This document shows, piece by piece, positions 49,077-59,317 of a DNA stretch of 64,000 nucleotides. The stretch spans positions 1,631,157 to 1,695,156 of the forward strand of contig NZ_JANUSB010000015.1 of the NCBI RefSeq assembly GCF_024793895.1. The letters are read 5' to 3'. The number at the start of each line of letters is the position of its first letter. Position 1 is the first letter of the stretch. The position numbers were made by a program, and so were the translations under genes. Under the pieces are notes generated by a model. It was not told where the DNA came from, ran no database searches, and saw nothing but the letters and a program-made list of their open reading frames with translations. Source of the DNA: Serratia sp. AKBS12. Its GTDB lineage: Bacteria; Pseudomonadota; Gammaproteobacteria; Enterobacterales; Enterobacteriaceae.

Positions 49077-50636
49077 ATGAAAGGGTTTAGCGATAATATC
49101 TTAAGCAAGCTACAGCTTTTCTCCAAAGCCATGATGGGACCAATATTTTTTCTGCCGGTAATTGGTTTAATTCTGGCATTAAGTTCTATTCTTACCAACG
49201 CCAGCCTGATTAATGAAGGCAGTCTGTTATCCCAAAGTGGAAAATTGATCGGGGATACCTTTTGGCCTCTCTTTGGCAATTTGGGGTTGATTTTTTGTAT
49301 AGGCATTACTTATGGCCTGGCGAAGGATAAAAAAAGTGAAGCCGCGCTGGTGGCAGTTATGTGCTTTATTATGTTCCTTGGCGCCAACCATGCTTATCTT
49401 GAACTCAGTGGCCGAGTGGCAGAAAAGATCAATGGTGAATATTACGGCACCGGGCAAACCGAACTGCTGGGCTTCACCGTGGTTGATATGGGGATTTTTC
49501 TTGGCCTGATCCTCGGCGTGACGATTGCCTGGGTGCATAATCGCCTGTGCAATATCGAACTGAACGGCGTATTTTCAGTCTATGGCGGTGCCAAACTGGT
49601 GCTGATCGCCATGACTCCCATTATCATCGCGCTGGCCATAGGCTTTAGCTACCTATGGCCTGCTATCTCGCACGGCCTGACCGCGCTGACCGGTTTTATG
49701 AAGGGTGCCGGCTCTCTCGGGGTGTTTGTCTACGGCTTCTTTGAGAAATTCCTGATCCCAACCGGGCTGCATCATTTCATCTGGTCGCCCTTCCAACTGA
49801 CCAGCATTGGCGGCACCATCGTGCAGGACGGTCATACCATAGCCGGTTCTCAAGCCATTTTTCTTGCCTACATGCGCGAACCGGGCCTTTCCCCGCTGAT
49901 GAACGAAGCGTTGCGCTTTTCACAGCAGGGGATGGTCACCATTTTTGGGCTATCCGGAGCTGCGCTGGCGTTTTACCACACGGCAAAGCCGGCAAAGAAA
50001 CAGCTGGCGAAAGCTATTTTGATCCCGGCCATCACCACATCAATACTGGTTGGCATCACCGAGCCGATTGAATTCACCTTCCTGTTTGTTTCACCGCTGT
50101 TATGGGTGATCCACGCGCTGTTGACCGCACTTTCACAGGTGGCCTGCAATCTGTTTCAGGTTCGTCCATGGGGGCCAAGCGGTCTGATTGAATTTTTGGT
50201 GTATAACCTGCCGCTACCAGTATCACTCACACGTTGGCCGCTATTTATCGTCATCGGCCTGGTGCAGTTTGCGGTGTATTACCTGGTCTTTAAAACGCTG
50301 GTGCTGAGGCTGAATTTAAAAACGCCAGGGCGTGAAGATGACGACAATGTCAAACTGTATTCCAAGCAGGAATACTTCGAGGATAAAAAACGGTCAGGTG
50401 AAGTGAGCGCTATGATTATTGACGCTCTGGGCGGTAAGGAAAATATTGTTTCCGTTGATAATTGCTTTACCCGTTTGCGGGTAGAAATAAAGGACATGCG
50501 ATTAATCGACGAGGCAATATTAAAGCTGACCGGTGCCAAAGGAATAGTCAGAAACCGCAGTGAAGTTCAGGTTATTTACGGCCTCAGCGTCGGGAAAGTA
50601 AAAAATCAGCTAGAGAAACAGTTGGCCATTTCATAA
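49077..50636 (+). CDS. Alpha-glucoside PTS transporter subunit IICB (AglA/GlvC type)
   Basis: The 519-residue protein joins an EIIC glucose-superfamily membrane domain (ten or so hydrophobic segments; GVFVYGFFEKFLIPTGLHHF, GITEPIEFTFLFVSPLL) to a C-terminal EIIB domain with phosphocysteine Cys463 (VDNCFTRLRVE). The linker RLNLKTPGRE...VKLYSK is shared with GlvC/MalX-type alpha-glucoside transporters. It imports and phosphorylates a disaccharide; EIIA must come from elsewhere, probably EIIA-Glc. The GH4 gene follows after 21 bases. Confidence 0.88.
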   Translation: MKGFSDNILSKLQLFSKAMMGPIFFLPVIGLILALSSILTNASLINEGSLLSQSGKLIGDTFWPLFGNLGLIFCIGITYGLAKDKKSEAALVAVMCFIMFLGANHAYLELSGRVAEKINGEYYGTGQTELLGFTVVDMGIFLGLILGVTIAWVHNRLCNIELNGVFSVYGGAKLVLIAMTPIIIALAIGFSYLWPAISHGLTALTGFMKGAGSLGVFVYGFFEKFLIPTGLHHFIWSPFQLTSIGGTIVQDGHTIAGSQAIFLAYMREPGLSPLMNEALRFSQQGMVTIFGLSGAALAFYHTAKPAKKQLAKAILIPAITTSILVGITEPIEFTFLFVSPLLWVIHALLTALSQVACNLFQVRPWGPSGLIEFLVYNLPLPVSLTRWPLFIVIGLVQFAVYYLVFKTLVLRLNLKTPGREDDDNVKLYSKQEYFEDKKRSGEVSAMIIDALGGKENIVSVDNCFTRLRVEIKDMRLIDEAILKLTGAKGIVRNRSEVQVIYGLSVGKVKNQLEKQLAIS

Positions 50637-50657
50637 TTTTCAATTGGGAGATAAACC

Positions 50658-52043
50658 ATGAAATTAACCGTATTGGGCGGCGGCGGCGTGCGCTCACCGT
50701 TCCTGGCCAAGTCGATTGCTTATAATGCTCACCGCATTGGCATCAGCGAAGTGGTATTCCTGGATAACGACAGTGAAAAGCTGGCCGTTTACGGTGCCAT
50801 TGCCCAGGGGGTGTTTGCACGCATTCGTGGCGATATCCACCTGCGCCTTACCGACGATGCTCAAGAGGCGTTACGCGATGCCAATTACATCATTACCACG
50901 CTGCGTATAGGCGGCGAGGCCGGCCGCATTGACGACGAACGCATCGCCCTCAATCATCAGGTTCTGGGGCAGGAAACCACCGGTGCTGGCGGCTTCGCCA
51001 TGGCGATGCGCTCGATCCCGGCCATTCTGGACTATTGCCGCCTGATCGAGCAAATTTCCGCTCCTGACGCCGTATTGTTCAACTTTACCAACCCTTCCGG
51101 CATGGTGACCGAGGCGATTATCAAGTCCGGTTTCACCCGGCGGGTATATGGCATTTGCGATGCGCCGAGCGAATTCATTCGCGAGCTGGCCGAACTGCTG
51201 GAGTGCACTGAAAACGAACTGAGCGTCGACTGTTATGGCCTCAACCACCTTTCCTGGTTCCGCAACGTGCAAGTGAACGGCAAAGACGTCATGCCGCAAC
51301 TCTTGTCCAACCCGCGCCTGTATCGGGATACCTGCATGAAATATTTTTCGCCGGAGTTGGTGGCTCTTTCGGATAATCAGCTACTCAACGAGTACCTCTA
51401 TTACTACTATTATCGCGAGCAGGCGATTGCCGCCATTTTAGCTGCCGGCGAAACCCGGGGTGAACAAATTGCCACCATCAATCAGCGTATGCTGGCGGAC
51501 CTGTCGGCAATGGATATTCCCAACCAGTTGGAACAAGCATTCGCGGTCTATTTTGCCCATTACCTGGCGCGTGAAAACTCATACATGCAGCGCGAATCCA
51601 GTCAGGGGAAAGTGAAACAGCGGGAAATGCTGACATTGCAGCAGTTTATCGAACAACCGGATACCGGCGGCTATGCCGGCGTGGCCATCGATATTCTAGA
51701 AGCGGTCAGCAGCGGCCAGAACAAGCGGGTGGTGGTATCGATGCAGAATAATGACACGCTTGATTTCCTGCATCCGGAAGATGTTATCGAGATCGGTTGC
51801 GAGCTCAACAGCGAGGGGATCCATCCGATAAAGATGCGCAATATACCCGATACGCAAAAAAACCTGATCGCCCGCGTTAAAGAATATGAACGGCTGGCGG
51901 TAGCTGCGATCCTGCACGGGGATCGCATGCTGGCAATCAAAGCACTGATGGTGCATCCGCTGGTCAACTCTTTTTCATTGGCAACAACGCTGGTGGACGA
52001 GTATTTGCAGGCGCATCGCCAATATACTGGCCACTGGCGCTAA
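50658..52043 (+). CDS. Family 4 glycoside hydrolase, 6-phospho-glucosidase
   Basis: GH4 enzymes hydrolyse phosphorylated disaccharides using NAD+ and Mn2+. The 461-residue protein has the NAD motif LGGGGVRSP (6-14), NFTNPSGMVTEA, the metal ligands Cys167 (GICDAPSE) and His197 (GLNHLSW), and GQETTGAGGFA. The CD-P form of the cysteine motif and the alpha-glucoside EIICB beside it favour a 6-phospho-alpha-glucosidase, but the beta form is not excluded. It is an operon with the PTS gene. Confidence 0.85.
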   Translation: MKLTVLGGGGVRSPFLAKSIAYNAHRIGISEVVFLDNDSEKLAVYGAIAQGVFARIRGDIHLRLTDDAQEALRDANYIITTLRIGGEAGRIDDERIALNHQVLGQETTGAGGFAMAMRSIPAILDYCRLIEQISAPDAVLFNFTNPSGMVTEAIIKSGFTRRVYGICDAPSEFIRELAELLECTENELSVDCYGLNHLSWFRNVQVNGKDVMPQLLSNPRLYRDTCMKYFSPELVALSDNQLLNEYLYYYYYREQAIAAILAAGETRGEQIATINQRMLADLSAMDIPNQLEQAFAVYFAHYLARENSYMQRESSQGKVKQREMLTLQQFIEQPDTGGYAGVAIDILEAVSSGQNKRVVVSMQNNDTLDFLHPEDVIEIGCELNSEGIHPIKMRNIPDTQKNLIARVKEYERLAVAAILHGDRMLAIKALMVHPLVNSFSLATTLVDEYLQAHRQYTGHWR

Positions 52044-52061
52044 CCTCCGGGTGGCGCTCGT

Positions 52062-52775
52062 TCACCCGGTATGCCGTTCAAACCAGGCTTTCACCAGATT
52101 TTCAAACCCCAACAGGCAATGGCCAAAAAACGGATTGGGGTAATAGATGTCGTGATCGTACTTTTGCCGATCTTCAAAGATAAAGGTCATATCGGCCCGC
52201 TGCGCCAGCGGGCTGTCGCCATCGCCGCAAAAGGCCGCCAGTTGGATGTGATTGCGCTTCACCGCATCGCCCCAGCTCAACGCCGAGCCGCTATTACCAG
52301 ATTTGGAAATCACGATCACCATGTCGAAACGAAAGCGCATCTTTTGATCGAGAATGTCAAAGTCGGGCCACAGCGATAAATAGCTGTCGATGCCCAATGT
52401 CATGAATTTATTGTACATATATTGCGCCACCAGTTGCGAAAAGCCGCTACCGTGGATAAGGATCTTGCCGTGATCCAGCAGTTCGAGAAAGCGCGTCTGC
52501 TGTTGCATACTGCTGGCGACGCCGCTCTCCAGCGGAGTCTGCCCGGCTGGCGACACCACCAGCTTAAATTTGATGAAATACACCAGTTCCAGATAACCGC
52601 GAAAACCGAGCTTCTTTGCCAAACGCACCACGGTAGAAGGCGAACTGTAACAGCGTGCCGATACGGCGCGAATACCATCATCAATACATAGTTCAGGAAA
52701 TTGATAGATATAATCGAGCACCATAAGATCCGTTTTGCTCAGCTCCACCTGACTGAATATCTGTTTGAAATTCAT
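52062..52775 (-). CDS. RpiR/MurR-family regulator of the sugar locus
   Basis: The 237-residue protein has an N-terminal RpiR helix-turn-helix (ISARCYSSPSTVVRLAKKLGFRG-like region, residues 35-60) and a SIS sugar-phosphate-binding domain (about 105-225, with ILIHGSGFSQLVAQ and VIVISKSGNSGS). It is convergent with the GH4 gene and divergent from potD. The start has GGGAG upstream. It probably senses the phosphorylated product of the PTS gene. Confidence 0.87.
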   Translation of the reverse strand: MNFKQIFSQVELSKTDLMVLDYIYQFPELCIDDGIRAVSARCYSSPSTVVRLAKKLGFRGYLELVYFIKFKLVVSPAGQTPLESGVASSMQQQTRFLELLDHGKILIHGSGFSQLVAQYMYNKFMTLGIDSYLSLWPDFDILDQKMRFRFDMVIVISKSGNSGSALSWGDAVKRNHIQLAAFCGDGDSPLAQRADMTFIFEDRQKYDHDIYYPNPFFGHCLLGFENLVKAWFERHTG

Positions 52776-52984
52776 TACGTCTCCCAATAATCATCGGTGC
52801 CATGGTTTATCTTACCCGGTACGGCTTTCCAACGCGGCATAAAAAATTGCTGATTTGCCAACGGGATAAGCATCTTTACCCTGCCGGAATCGCCCCCTAT
52901 AATGGCCGCTCTCTGGGGTATAGCGCACTGAGGGATCGGCAAGCCTATACTGTGTAATGCGACAACTGCCAAAGGAAACGCTGC

Positions 52985-54031
52985 ATGAAAAAGTGGTCAC
53001 ATCTGCTCGCCGCCGGGATGATGGCACTGAGCATCGGCTCTTCAGCCGCCGCTGACGAGGGCAAAACCCTCTATTTCTATAACTGGACTGAATATGTGCC
53101 ACCAGGCCTGCTGGAACAGTTCACCAAAGAAACCGGTATCAAGGTGATTTACTCCACCTATGAATCCAACGAAAGCATGTATGCCAAGCTGAAGACCTAC
53201 AAGGACGGCGCGTACGATCTGGTGGTGCCGTCCACCTATTTCATCGCCAAGATGAGCAAGGAAGGCATGCTGCAGAAGATCGACAAAAGCAAGCTGAGCC
53301 ACTTCAACGATCTCGATCCCAACCTGCTGAACAAACCGTTTGACCCGCACAACGATTATTCGATCCCGTATATTTGGGGCGCCACCGCGATTGGCGTCAA
53401 CAGTGAAGAGATCGATCCGCAGAGCGTAACCTCCTGGGCCGATCTGTGGAAACCGCAATATGCCAGCAGCCTGCTGCTGACCGACGATGCGCGTGAAGTG
53501 TTCCAGATGGCTCTGCGCAAGCTGGGATATTCGGGCAACACCACCAATCCGCAGGAAATCGAAGCGGCATACCACGAACTGCAAAAACTGATGCCGAACG
53601 TACTGGCCTTCAATTCGGACAATCCGGGTAATCCCTTTATGGAAGGCGAAGTCAATTTGGGCATGGTATGGAACGGTTCGGCATTTGTAGCGCGTCAGGC
53701 AGGGACGCCACTCGACATCGTGTGGCCGAAAGAAGGCGGCATTTTCTGGATGGACAGCCTGGCGATCCCGGCCAATGCCAAGAACGTGGCAGGCGCGCAT
53801 AAGCTGATCGACTTCCTGCTACGGCCGGAAATCGCAGTTCAGGTGGCCAAAACCATCGGTTACCCGACGCCAAACCTGGCAGCCAAAAAACTGCTGCCGA
53901 AGGAGATCGCCAATGACAAGTCTCTGTACCCTGACGAAGCGGTGATCAAAAACGGCGAATGGCAAAACGACGTTGGCGACGCCAGTACGTTGTACGAAAC
54001 CTACTTCCAGAAGCTGAAAGCCGGTCGTTGA
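52985..54031 (+). CDS. potD: Spermidine/putrescine-binding protein PotD
   Basis: PotD is the periplasmic receptor for the PotABC importer. The 348-residue protein has a signal peptide (cleavage near SSAAA, residue 23) and the mature start GKTLYFYNWTEYVPPGLLEQF, as in E. coli. Polyamine-site residues lie in YDLVVPSTYF and GMVWNGSAF. It must use its own promoter (TATACT near 52946), since the sugar locus separates it from potC. Confidence 0.96.
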   Translation: MKKWSHLLAAGMMALSIGSSAAADEGKTLYFYNWTEYVPPGLLEQFTKETGIKVIYSTYESNESMYAKLKTYKDGAYDLVVPSTYFIAKMSKEGMLQKIDKSKLSHFNDLDPNLLNKPFDPHNDYSIPYIWGATAIGVNSEEIDPQSVTSWADLWKPQYASSLLLTDDAREVFQMALRKLGYSGNTTNPQEIEAAYHELQKLMPNVLAFNSDNPGNPFMEGEVNLGMVWNGSAFVARQAGTPLDIVWPKEGGIFWMDSLAIPANAKNVAGAHKLIDFLLRPEIAVQVAKTIGYPTPNLAAKKLLPKEIANDKSLYPDEAVIKNGEWQNDVGDASTLYETYFQKLKAGR

Positions 54032-54075
54032 TTCCCCGGCCGGGCATGCTCGGTCATGGCAGCGCGACGAACAGC

Positions 54076-54100
54076 ATCAAGGCGCGGCAAGCGCCTTGAT
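54076..54100. terminator. Hairpin between convergent potD and cobB
   Basis: ATCAAGGCGC (54076-54085) pairs perfectly with GCGCCTTGAT (54091-54100) around a five-base loop. T runs are absent, so it is a probable bidirectional end structure. Confidence 0.55.
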
Positions 54101-54110
54101 TGCTAATCCG

Positions 54111-54947
54111 CTAAGGCCGATCGGCTCGTTCTACCTTCCCCACCAGGAACTTATGCACAAAACGCGGCACCACTTCGCTGGCCGGCCCGTAGTGCTTTTC
54201 ATCAAACTGGCTTTCCACCTGGCTCGGTTCAAGATTGAGCTCCATGGTATGCGCCCCGCTCAAACGCGCTTCGTGCACGAAACCTGCCGCGGGATAAACA
54301 TGGCCGGAGGTGCCGATGGCAACGAAGAAATCCGCCTTGGCCAGCGCCTGATAGATTTCATCCATGCCCAGCGGCATCTCGCCAAACCACACCACATGTG
54401 GCCGCAGCGGCGCCGGGAACTGGCAGCAATGGCAGCGGTCGTCAACGCTGAGATCGCCTGGCCAGGCAAACACCTGACCGGAACTGGTACAGCGCACCTT
54501 AAGCAGTTCTCCGTGCATATGCAGCACCCGCTGACTACCGGCGCGTTCATGCAGGTTGTCGATGTTCTGCGTTACCAGCAGGAAGTTATCACCCAGCCAC
54601 TCTTCCAGGCTGGCCAGGGCGCGGTGCGCCGCGTTGGGCACAATGTCTTCCTGTTGCAGCTGACGGCGACGCGCATTGTAAAACGCCTGCACCAGCGCCG
54701 GGTCGCGCTGGTAACCCTCTGGCGTTGCGACGTCTTCCACCTTGTGTTCTTCCCACAGCCCATCGGCCGCACGGAAGGTGCGGATACCGGACTCGGCAGA
54801 GATGCCGGCACCGGTCAGCACCACCACAAATGGTTTCTTCAATTCTGCCGCTGCCATGGTATCGCGGTGAAAAATCCGCGAACGGAAGCGTTGATGCAAC
54901 ACATGTTTGCTTTTGCGAAACTGGCATAATCGATGACGCGTGTGCAT
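54111..54947 (-). CDS. cobB: NAD-dependent protein deacylase CobB (sirtuin)
   Basis: CobB removes acetyl and succinyl groups from lysines, including those of acetyl-CoA synthetase. The 278-residue protein has the sirtuin motifs [26 protein letters not shown], the catalytic His in HMHGEL and [12 protein letters not shown], and a CHCC zinc element. The basic N-terminal extension (about 35 residues) matches the long form of enterobacterial CobB. It starts nine bases after nagK. Confidence 0.95.
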   Translation of the reverse strand: MHTRHRLCQFRKSKHVLHQRFRSRIFHRDTMAAAELKKPFVVVLTGAGISAESGIRTFRAADGLWEEHKVEDVATPEGYQRDPALVQAFYNARRRQLQQEDIVPNAAHRALASLEEWLGDNFLLVTQNIDNLHERAGSQRVLHMHGELLKVRCTSSGQVFAWPGDLSVDDRCHCCQFPAPLRPHVVWFGEMPLGMDEIYQALAKADFFVAIGTSGHVYPAAGFVHEARLSGAHTMELNLEPSQVESQFDEKHYGPASEVVPRFVHKFLVGKVERADRP

Positions 54948-54956
54948 ACCCTCTCC

Positions 54957-55877
54957 TTATCTAATAACATCCACCACATTGAGGAACGCAGCCCCACGAA
55001 CGCCGCCGGCATCGCCGTAGCGCGCCTTTTCGATACGTGGCAATCTGGCCACCCGCAACAGGCTTTTCGGCAAGCGTGGTGGCAACGCCTGATAGATCGC
55101 GTCAAAATTCGACAACCCACCGCCAATTACCACCAAATGCGGATCGATAATGGTCAGTAAATTACCCAGGCAAACCGCCAATACGTCCAGGAAACGCGTA
55201 ACGTGCTCCATAGCCTGCGGCTCGCCTGCCTGATAATGCGCAATGATCTGCGTAGCCGGCAAGTGTCGTTGATAAAAGTGGGCGTACATCCACTCGAAAC
55301 CACGACCCGATATGTAATTCTCGATGCAACCATGATGGCCGCAGCCACAGGCAACGCGAGGTATATCACGGCCCAACACCTCAAGTGCGTCCACCGGCAG
55401 GCGAAAATGCCCAAACTCGCCGGCAATATAATTGCGCCCCGAAACCACCTTACCATCAACGATTAGCCCGCCGCCAACCCCGGTACCCAGTATCAGCCCC
55501 AGTACCACCGGATAACGGCGAAACTCGTCGTCCCACGCCTCGGACAAGGCAAAGCAGTTGGCATCGTTGTCGATACGCACCTCACGGCCAATCAAGGCCG
55601 CCAAATCCTGCGGCAGCGGTTTACCCATCGCCGCCGGTACATTGGCCGTAAACAGCGTGCCGTCGTCGGCGTTAGGCAAACCAGGAATACCGATGCCCAC
55701 CGTTCCCTGGCAGCCGCAAAACGCATCGGCTTCCAGGGTTAAATCGCGCAGCGTGGCCAGCAGTTGCCGATAATCATCGCGTGGCGTGATGACCCTTTTT
55801 TGCCAAATGCGTTGCAGTTTGTCGTCGAACACGCCCAGTTCAATCTTGGTGCCGCCCATGTCGAAACCGTAATACAT
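54957..55877 (-). CDS. nagK: N-acetyl-D-glucosamine kinase NagK
   Basis: NagK phosphorylates GlcNAc recovered from cell-wall turnover. The 306-residue ROK protein has the ATP motif [10 protein letters not shown] (6-15), LGTGVGGG, and the zinc motif [25 protein letters not shown] precedes the start. It is downstream of lolE and upstream of cobB, as in E. coli. Confidence 0.95.
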   Translation of the reverse strand: MYYGFDMGGTKIELGVFDDKLQRIWQKRVITPRDDYRQLLATLRDLTLEADAFCGCQGTVGIGIPGLPNADDGTLFTANVPAAMGKPLPQDLAALIGREVRIDNDANCFALSEAWDDEFRRYPVVLGLILGTGVGGGLIVDGKVVSGRNYIAGEFGHFRLPVDALEVLGRDIPRVACGCGHHGCIENYISGRGFEWMYAHFYQRHLPATQIIAHYQAGEPQAMEHVTRFLDVLAVCLGNLLTIIDPHLVVIGGGLSNFDAIYQALPPRLPKSLLRVARLPRIEKARYGDAGGVRGAAFLNVVDVIR

Positions 55878-55933
55878 TGCCTACCTCATGTTAAAAAAAT
55901 GGGGCTGCATCGCTGCGCCCCAGTTTTTGACAA

Positions 55934-57181
55934 TCATTGCCCGCTGAGCACCCGCGCCGGATCGATGCGACTGGCACGACGTGCCGGATACCAGCTGGCG
56001 AGCAGGCTGAGCACGATGGCGGTCGCCAGCACGATCAGCACATCCAGCCAGTGCAGCTCCGATGGCAGAAAATCGATGAAATAAATATCGCCGGACAGGA
56101 AAGAGTGACCGATCAGCTTTTCTATCCCCTTGATGATATTGGTCAACTGGTATGAGGCGAAGACGCCTACTACCACACCGCTGACGCTGCCCACCAGCCC
56201 GGCCAGTAATCCATACCAGACGAAAATGGCGCGAATGAAGCCGTCTTTGGCTCCCAGCGTACGCAGCACCGCAATGTCGCCACTTTTATCCTTCACCGCC
56301 ATCACCAGCGTGGAGACGATATTGAAGCAGGCCACGCCGATCACCAGCACCATCGCCAGATACATAATGGCGCGGATCATCTGGATATCGCGGTACATAT
56401 AGCCGTACTTGCCAATCCAGCTTTTGATATACACGTAGGAATTGGTCACTTCGCCGGCGTCGCGCACCAGCTTGTTGGCGGCAAACACGTCGTTGACCTT
56501 GATGGCGATGCCAGTGACGCTGTCACCCATATCGAGATACTGCTGCGCATCGGCCAGCGGCACCATCGCCAGACTGTGATCCAGCTGGCCGCTGAGCTGT
56601 AAAATGCCGCTCACGTGCAGACGAATGCGCTTCGGCTGCAACAGCTTCATTTGCGGGTCGCTGTTGGGGATCATCACCGTCACAAACGAGCCCTGTTTTA
56701 CCCCCAGCGCATCGGCAACGCCTTTCCCCAGGATGACCTGCTGCTCGCCGCTGCGGAAGTTGGCCCAGGCGCTGCCCTGAACGTATTTCGGCAAGGCGCT
56801 GAGTTGGTTTTCCTGCTGCGGATCCACGCCCTTCAGCTGTACCGCGCGCAGCTGCGCGCCATTTTCCATCAGGCCGGTAAAGTTGATATACGGCGCCGCC
56901 GCCAGAATGCCGGGCACTTTTTCGACCCGTTGCAAAATTTGCGGCCAGCCGTTGAACGGCTGCTTGACCGGTTCGATTTCACCGTGTGGCACGACAGCCA
57001 GCACGCGGTTTTGCAGTTCGCGTTCAAAGCCGTTCATCGCACTGAGGCCGACAATCAATACCGCCACGCCGAGCGCAATGCCAATGGTGGAAATCACCGA
57101 AATCAATGAAACCATGCCGCCGCGCCGCCGGCCGCGGCTAAAGCGTAGCGCCATCAGCAATGACAGAGGCGAAGCGCTCAT
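55934..57181 (-). CDS. lolE: Lipoprotein-releasing system permease LolE
   Basis: LolE works with LolC and LolD to extract outer-membrane lipoproteins from the inner membrane and pass them to LolA. The 415-residue protein has one N-terminal and three C-terminal hydrophobic segments around a large periplasmic domain (FtsX/MacB fold). It has [39 protein letters not shown] at its start. The start overlaps the lolD stop (TAATG). Confidence 0.95.
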   Translation of the reverse strand: MSASPLSLLMALRFSRGRRRGGMVSLISVISTIGIALGVAVLIVGLSAMNGFERELQNRVLAVVPHGEIEPVKQPFNGWPQILQRVEKVPGILAAAPYINFTGLMENGAQLRAVQLKGVDPQQENQLSALPKYVQGSAWANFRSGEQQVILGKGVADALGVKQGSFVTVMIPNSDPQMKLLQPKRIRLHVSGILQLSGQLDHSLAMVPLADAQQYLDMGDSVTGIAIKVNDVFAANKLVRDAGEVTNSYVYIKSWIGKYGYMYRDIQMIRAIMYLAMVLVIGVACFNIVSTLVMAVKDKSGDIAVLRTLGAKDGFIRAIFVWYGLLAGLVGSVSGVVVGVFASYQLTNIIKGIEKLIGHSFLSGDIYFIDFLPSELHWLDVLIVLATAIVLSLLASWYPARRASRIDPARVLSGQ

Positions 57182-57885
57182 TACTCGGCCCCCAGCAACG
57201 TCAACTGCGCCTGTAAATGGCCGTCACGCATCTCTAATTGACGGTTCAGACGCTTCGCCAATTGCAGATCGTGCGTCACAACCAGGAACGCCGTGCCCTG
57301 TCGCACGTTCAATTCGCCCAGCAGATCAAAAATGCTGTCGGCAGTGCGCTGGTCCAGGTTGCCGGTAGGTTCGTCTGCCAGCACCAGCGACGGGTTGTTG
57401 ACCAGCGCTCGGGCAATCGCCACCCGCTGGCGTTCCCCGCCGGACAGCTCCGACGGACGGTGTTTGCTGCGTTTTTCCAGCCCTACCGCGGCCAGCATCT
57501 CCAGCGCTTTTTCCTGCGCCTGCGCCGGTTTCATGCCGCCAATCAGCAACGGCATCGCGGCATTCTCCAGCGCGGTGAAATCAGGCAGCAAATGGTGAAA
57601 CTGATAGATGAAGCCCAGCTCGCGATTACGCAGTTCGGCCTTGGCGGCTGAGGTCATGCCGTTCATCGCCTGCCCTTTGAACACCACGCTGCCGGTGGTC
57701 GGCGAATCGAGGCCGCCCAACAGATGCAGCAAAGTACTTTTACCGGAACCCGAACTGCCGACAATCGCCATCATTTCGCCCGGCTGCATGGCAAAACTGA
57801 CATTGCGCAGCACGTCGGTATGCAGATTGCCTTCCTGATAGGTCTTGCACAGGTTGTCACACTGCAACAAAAGATGGTTACTCAT
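57181..57885 (-). CDS. lolD: Lipoprotein-releasing system ATPase LolD
   Basis: The 234-residue ATPase has Walker [10 protein letters not shown] (43-51), signature LSGGE (147-151) and Walker B LVLADEP (about 167-173). It powers LolC-LolE. The start at 57885 lies inside the end of lolC (eight-base overlap); longer in-frame starts would run into the lolC frame and lack family sequence. Confidence 0.96.
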   Translation of the reverse strand: MSNHLLLQCDNLCKTYQEGNLHTDVLRNVSFAMQPGEMMAIVGSSGSGKSTLLHLLGGLDSPTTGSVVFKGQAMNGMTSAAKAELRNRELGFIYQFHHLLPDFTALENAAMPLLIGGMKPAQAQEKALEMLAAVGLEKRSKHRPSELSGGERQRVAIARALVNNPSLVLADEPTGNLDQRTADSIFDLLGELNVRQGTAFLVVTHDLQLAKRLNRQLEMRDGHLQAQLTLLGAE

Positions 57886-59080
57886 AACGTAAAGCCTCAG
57901 CGGGTTGTACGGCGGCAGCGCGCCATGAAGGATAAAGCGTGGACAACAGCGAAACGGCCATCGCCGCGATGGCAATGATCGTGACCTGCAGCGGATCGAC
58001 CGCCACCGGCAGCGACGCACCATCAATCAAGGCGCCAAGCACCGGCATCAGATTATTCAGATTGAGCGCCAGCAACACGCCAAGCAGGGTGCCAAGCAGC
58101 GAACCGATAATGCCGGCGCTGGCACCCTGGGTCATAAATACCGCCATAATCTGCCGGCGGGTCAGCCCCTGGGTTTGCAATATCGCCACTTCGCCCTGCT
58201 TTTCCATCACCAGCAGGCCAAGAGAGGTAATGATATTGAACGCCGCCACCGCCACGATCAGGCTCAGCAACAGCCCCATCATGTTTTTCTCCATGCGCAC
58301 CGCCTGGAACAGTTCACCCTTGCGCTCACGCCAGTCTTTCCACGTGCTGCCTTGCGGCAGCGTTTGCTGGCTGAGGGTATCCACCGCCAGTGGCTGTTGC
58401 AGAAACAGTCGCCAGCCGGTGATATTGCCCGCCGGGTAGCGCATCAGGCGTGACGCATCCTGCTGGTTGACCAGCAGTTGATATTCATCGACGTCGCTGT
58501 TGGCATGGAAGGTACCGACAATGGTGAACACTCGCTGGCTCGGGATACGCCCCATTGGCGTAAACTGGCTGGCGCTCGGCACCATCAGGCGCAGTTTATC
58601 GCCGCGCTTGACGCCCAGTTTTCCCGCCATGACCTCGCCGAGAATAATGTTATATTCCCCTGGCTGTAGCTGCCGTTGCTTGACGTTGACCAAAAACGGC
58701 GTCAGCGGATCCGCTTCGTCAGGATTGACGCCAAGCATCACGCCGACCGCGACGCTGCGCGCGCTTTGCAGCACCACATCGCCGGTGGTTAGCGGCGCGA
58801 CGCGGTTAACGCCTTGCAGCCCCTGAACCGCGGTAGCCGGGAGTTGTTGAGGATTGATCGACCCTTGCGGGCTGGTGATTAGCGCCTGCGGCATCAGACC
58901 CAGAATGTTGTTCTCCAGATCCTTTTCAAAGCCGTTCATCACCGACAATACGGTGACCAGCGCCATCACACCCAGCGTAATGCCGATGGTGGAAAGCCAG
59001 GAAACAAACCGACCGAAGCGGTCTGAAGCCCGCCCGCGCATGTAGCGCAGGCCAATGAATAACGCGACAGGTTGATACAT
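57878..59080 (-). CDS. lolC: Lipoprotein-releasing system permease LolC
   Basis: The 400-residue inner-membrane protein has the same architecture as LolE: N-terminal segment, a periplasmic domain of about 220 residues that receives LolA, then three hydrophobic segments. Landmarks are [24 protein letters not shown] and [23 protein letters not shown]. It is the first gene of lolCDE and divergent from mfd. Confidence 0.95.
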   Translation of the reverse strand: MYQPVALFIGLRYMRGRASDRFGRFVSWLSTIGITLGVMALVTVLSVMNGFEKDLENNILGLMPQALITSPQGSINPQQLPATAVQGLQGVNRVAPLTTGDVVLQSARSVAVGVMLGVNPDEADPLTPFLVNVKQRQLQPGEYNIILGEVMAGKLGVKRGDKLRLMVPSASQFTPMGRIPSQRVFTIVGTFHANSDVDEYQLLVNQQDASRLMRYPAGNITGWRLFLQQPLAVDTLSQQTLPQGSTWKDWRERKGELFQAVRMEKNMMGLLLSLIVAVAAFNIITSLGLLVMEKQGEVAILQTQGLTRRQIMAVFMTQGASAGIIGSLLGTLLGVLLALNLNNLMPVLGALIDGASLPVAVDPLQVTIIAIAAMAVSLLSTLYPSWRAAAVQPAEALRYE

Positions 59081-59317
59081 GAAATCCGTTTTGTTGCCTT
59101 AGCTTAAGCAAAGTAACCATGGATAATAAAGGCTCTACCCTGATTAGGGAACCACCCGGCGCGTTTTATTCACCGCGCGCGCGCCCAGGCTGAGCATTTA
59201 ACCGCCATCGCGCCTTTTGCCTATGTCAGTTTGCCACCCGCTGGGCTAGTATAAGAACAAAGAAAGGCACCCGTAACCACGCCTGACCACTTTCAATTTA
59301 AGATCAAAGATACCTGA

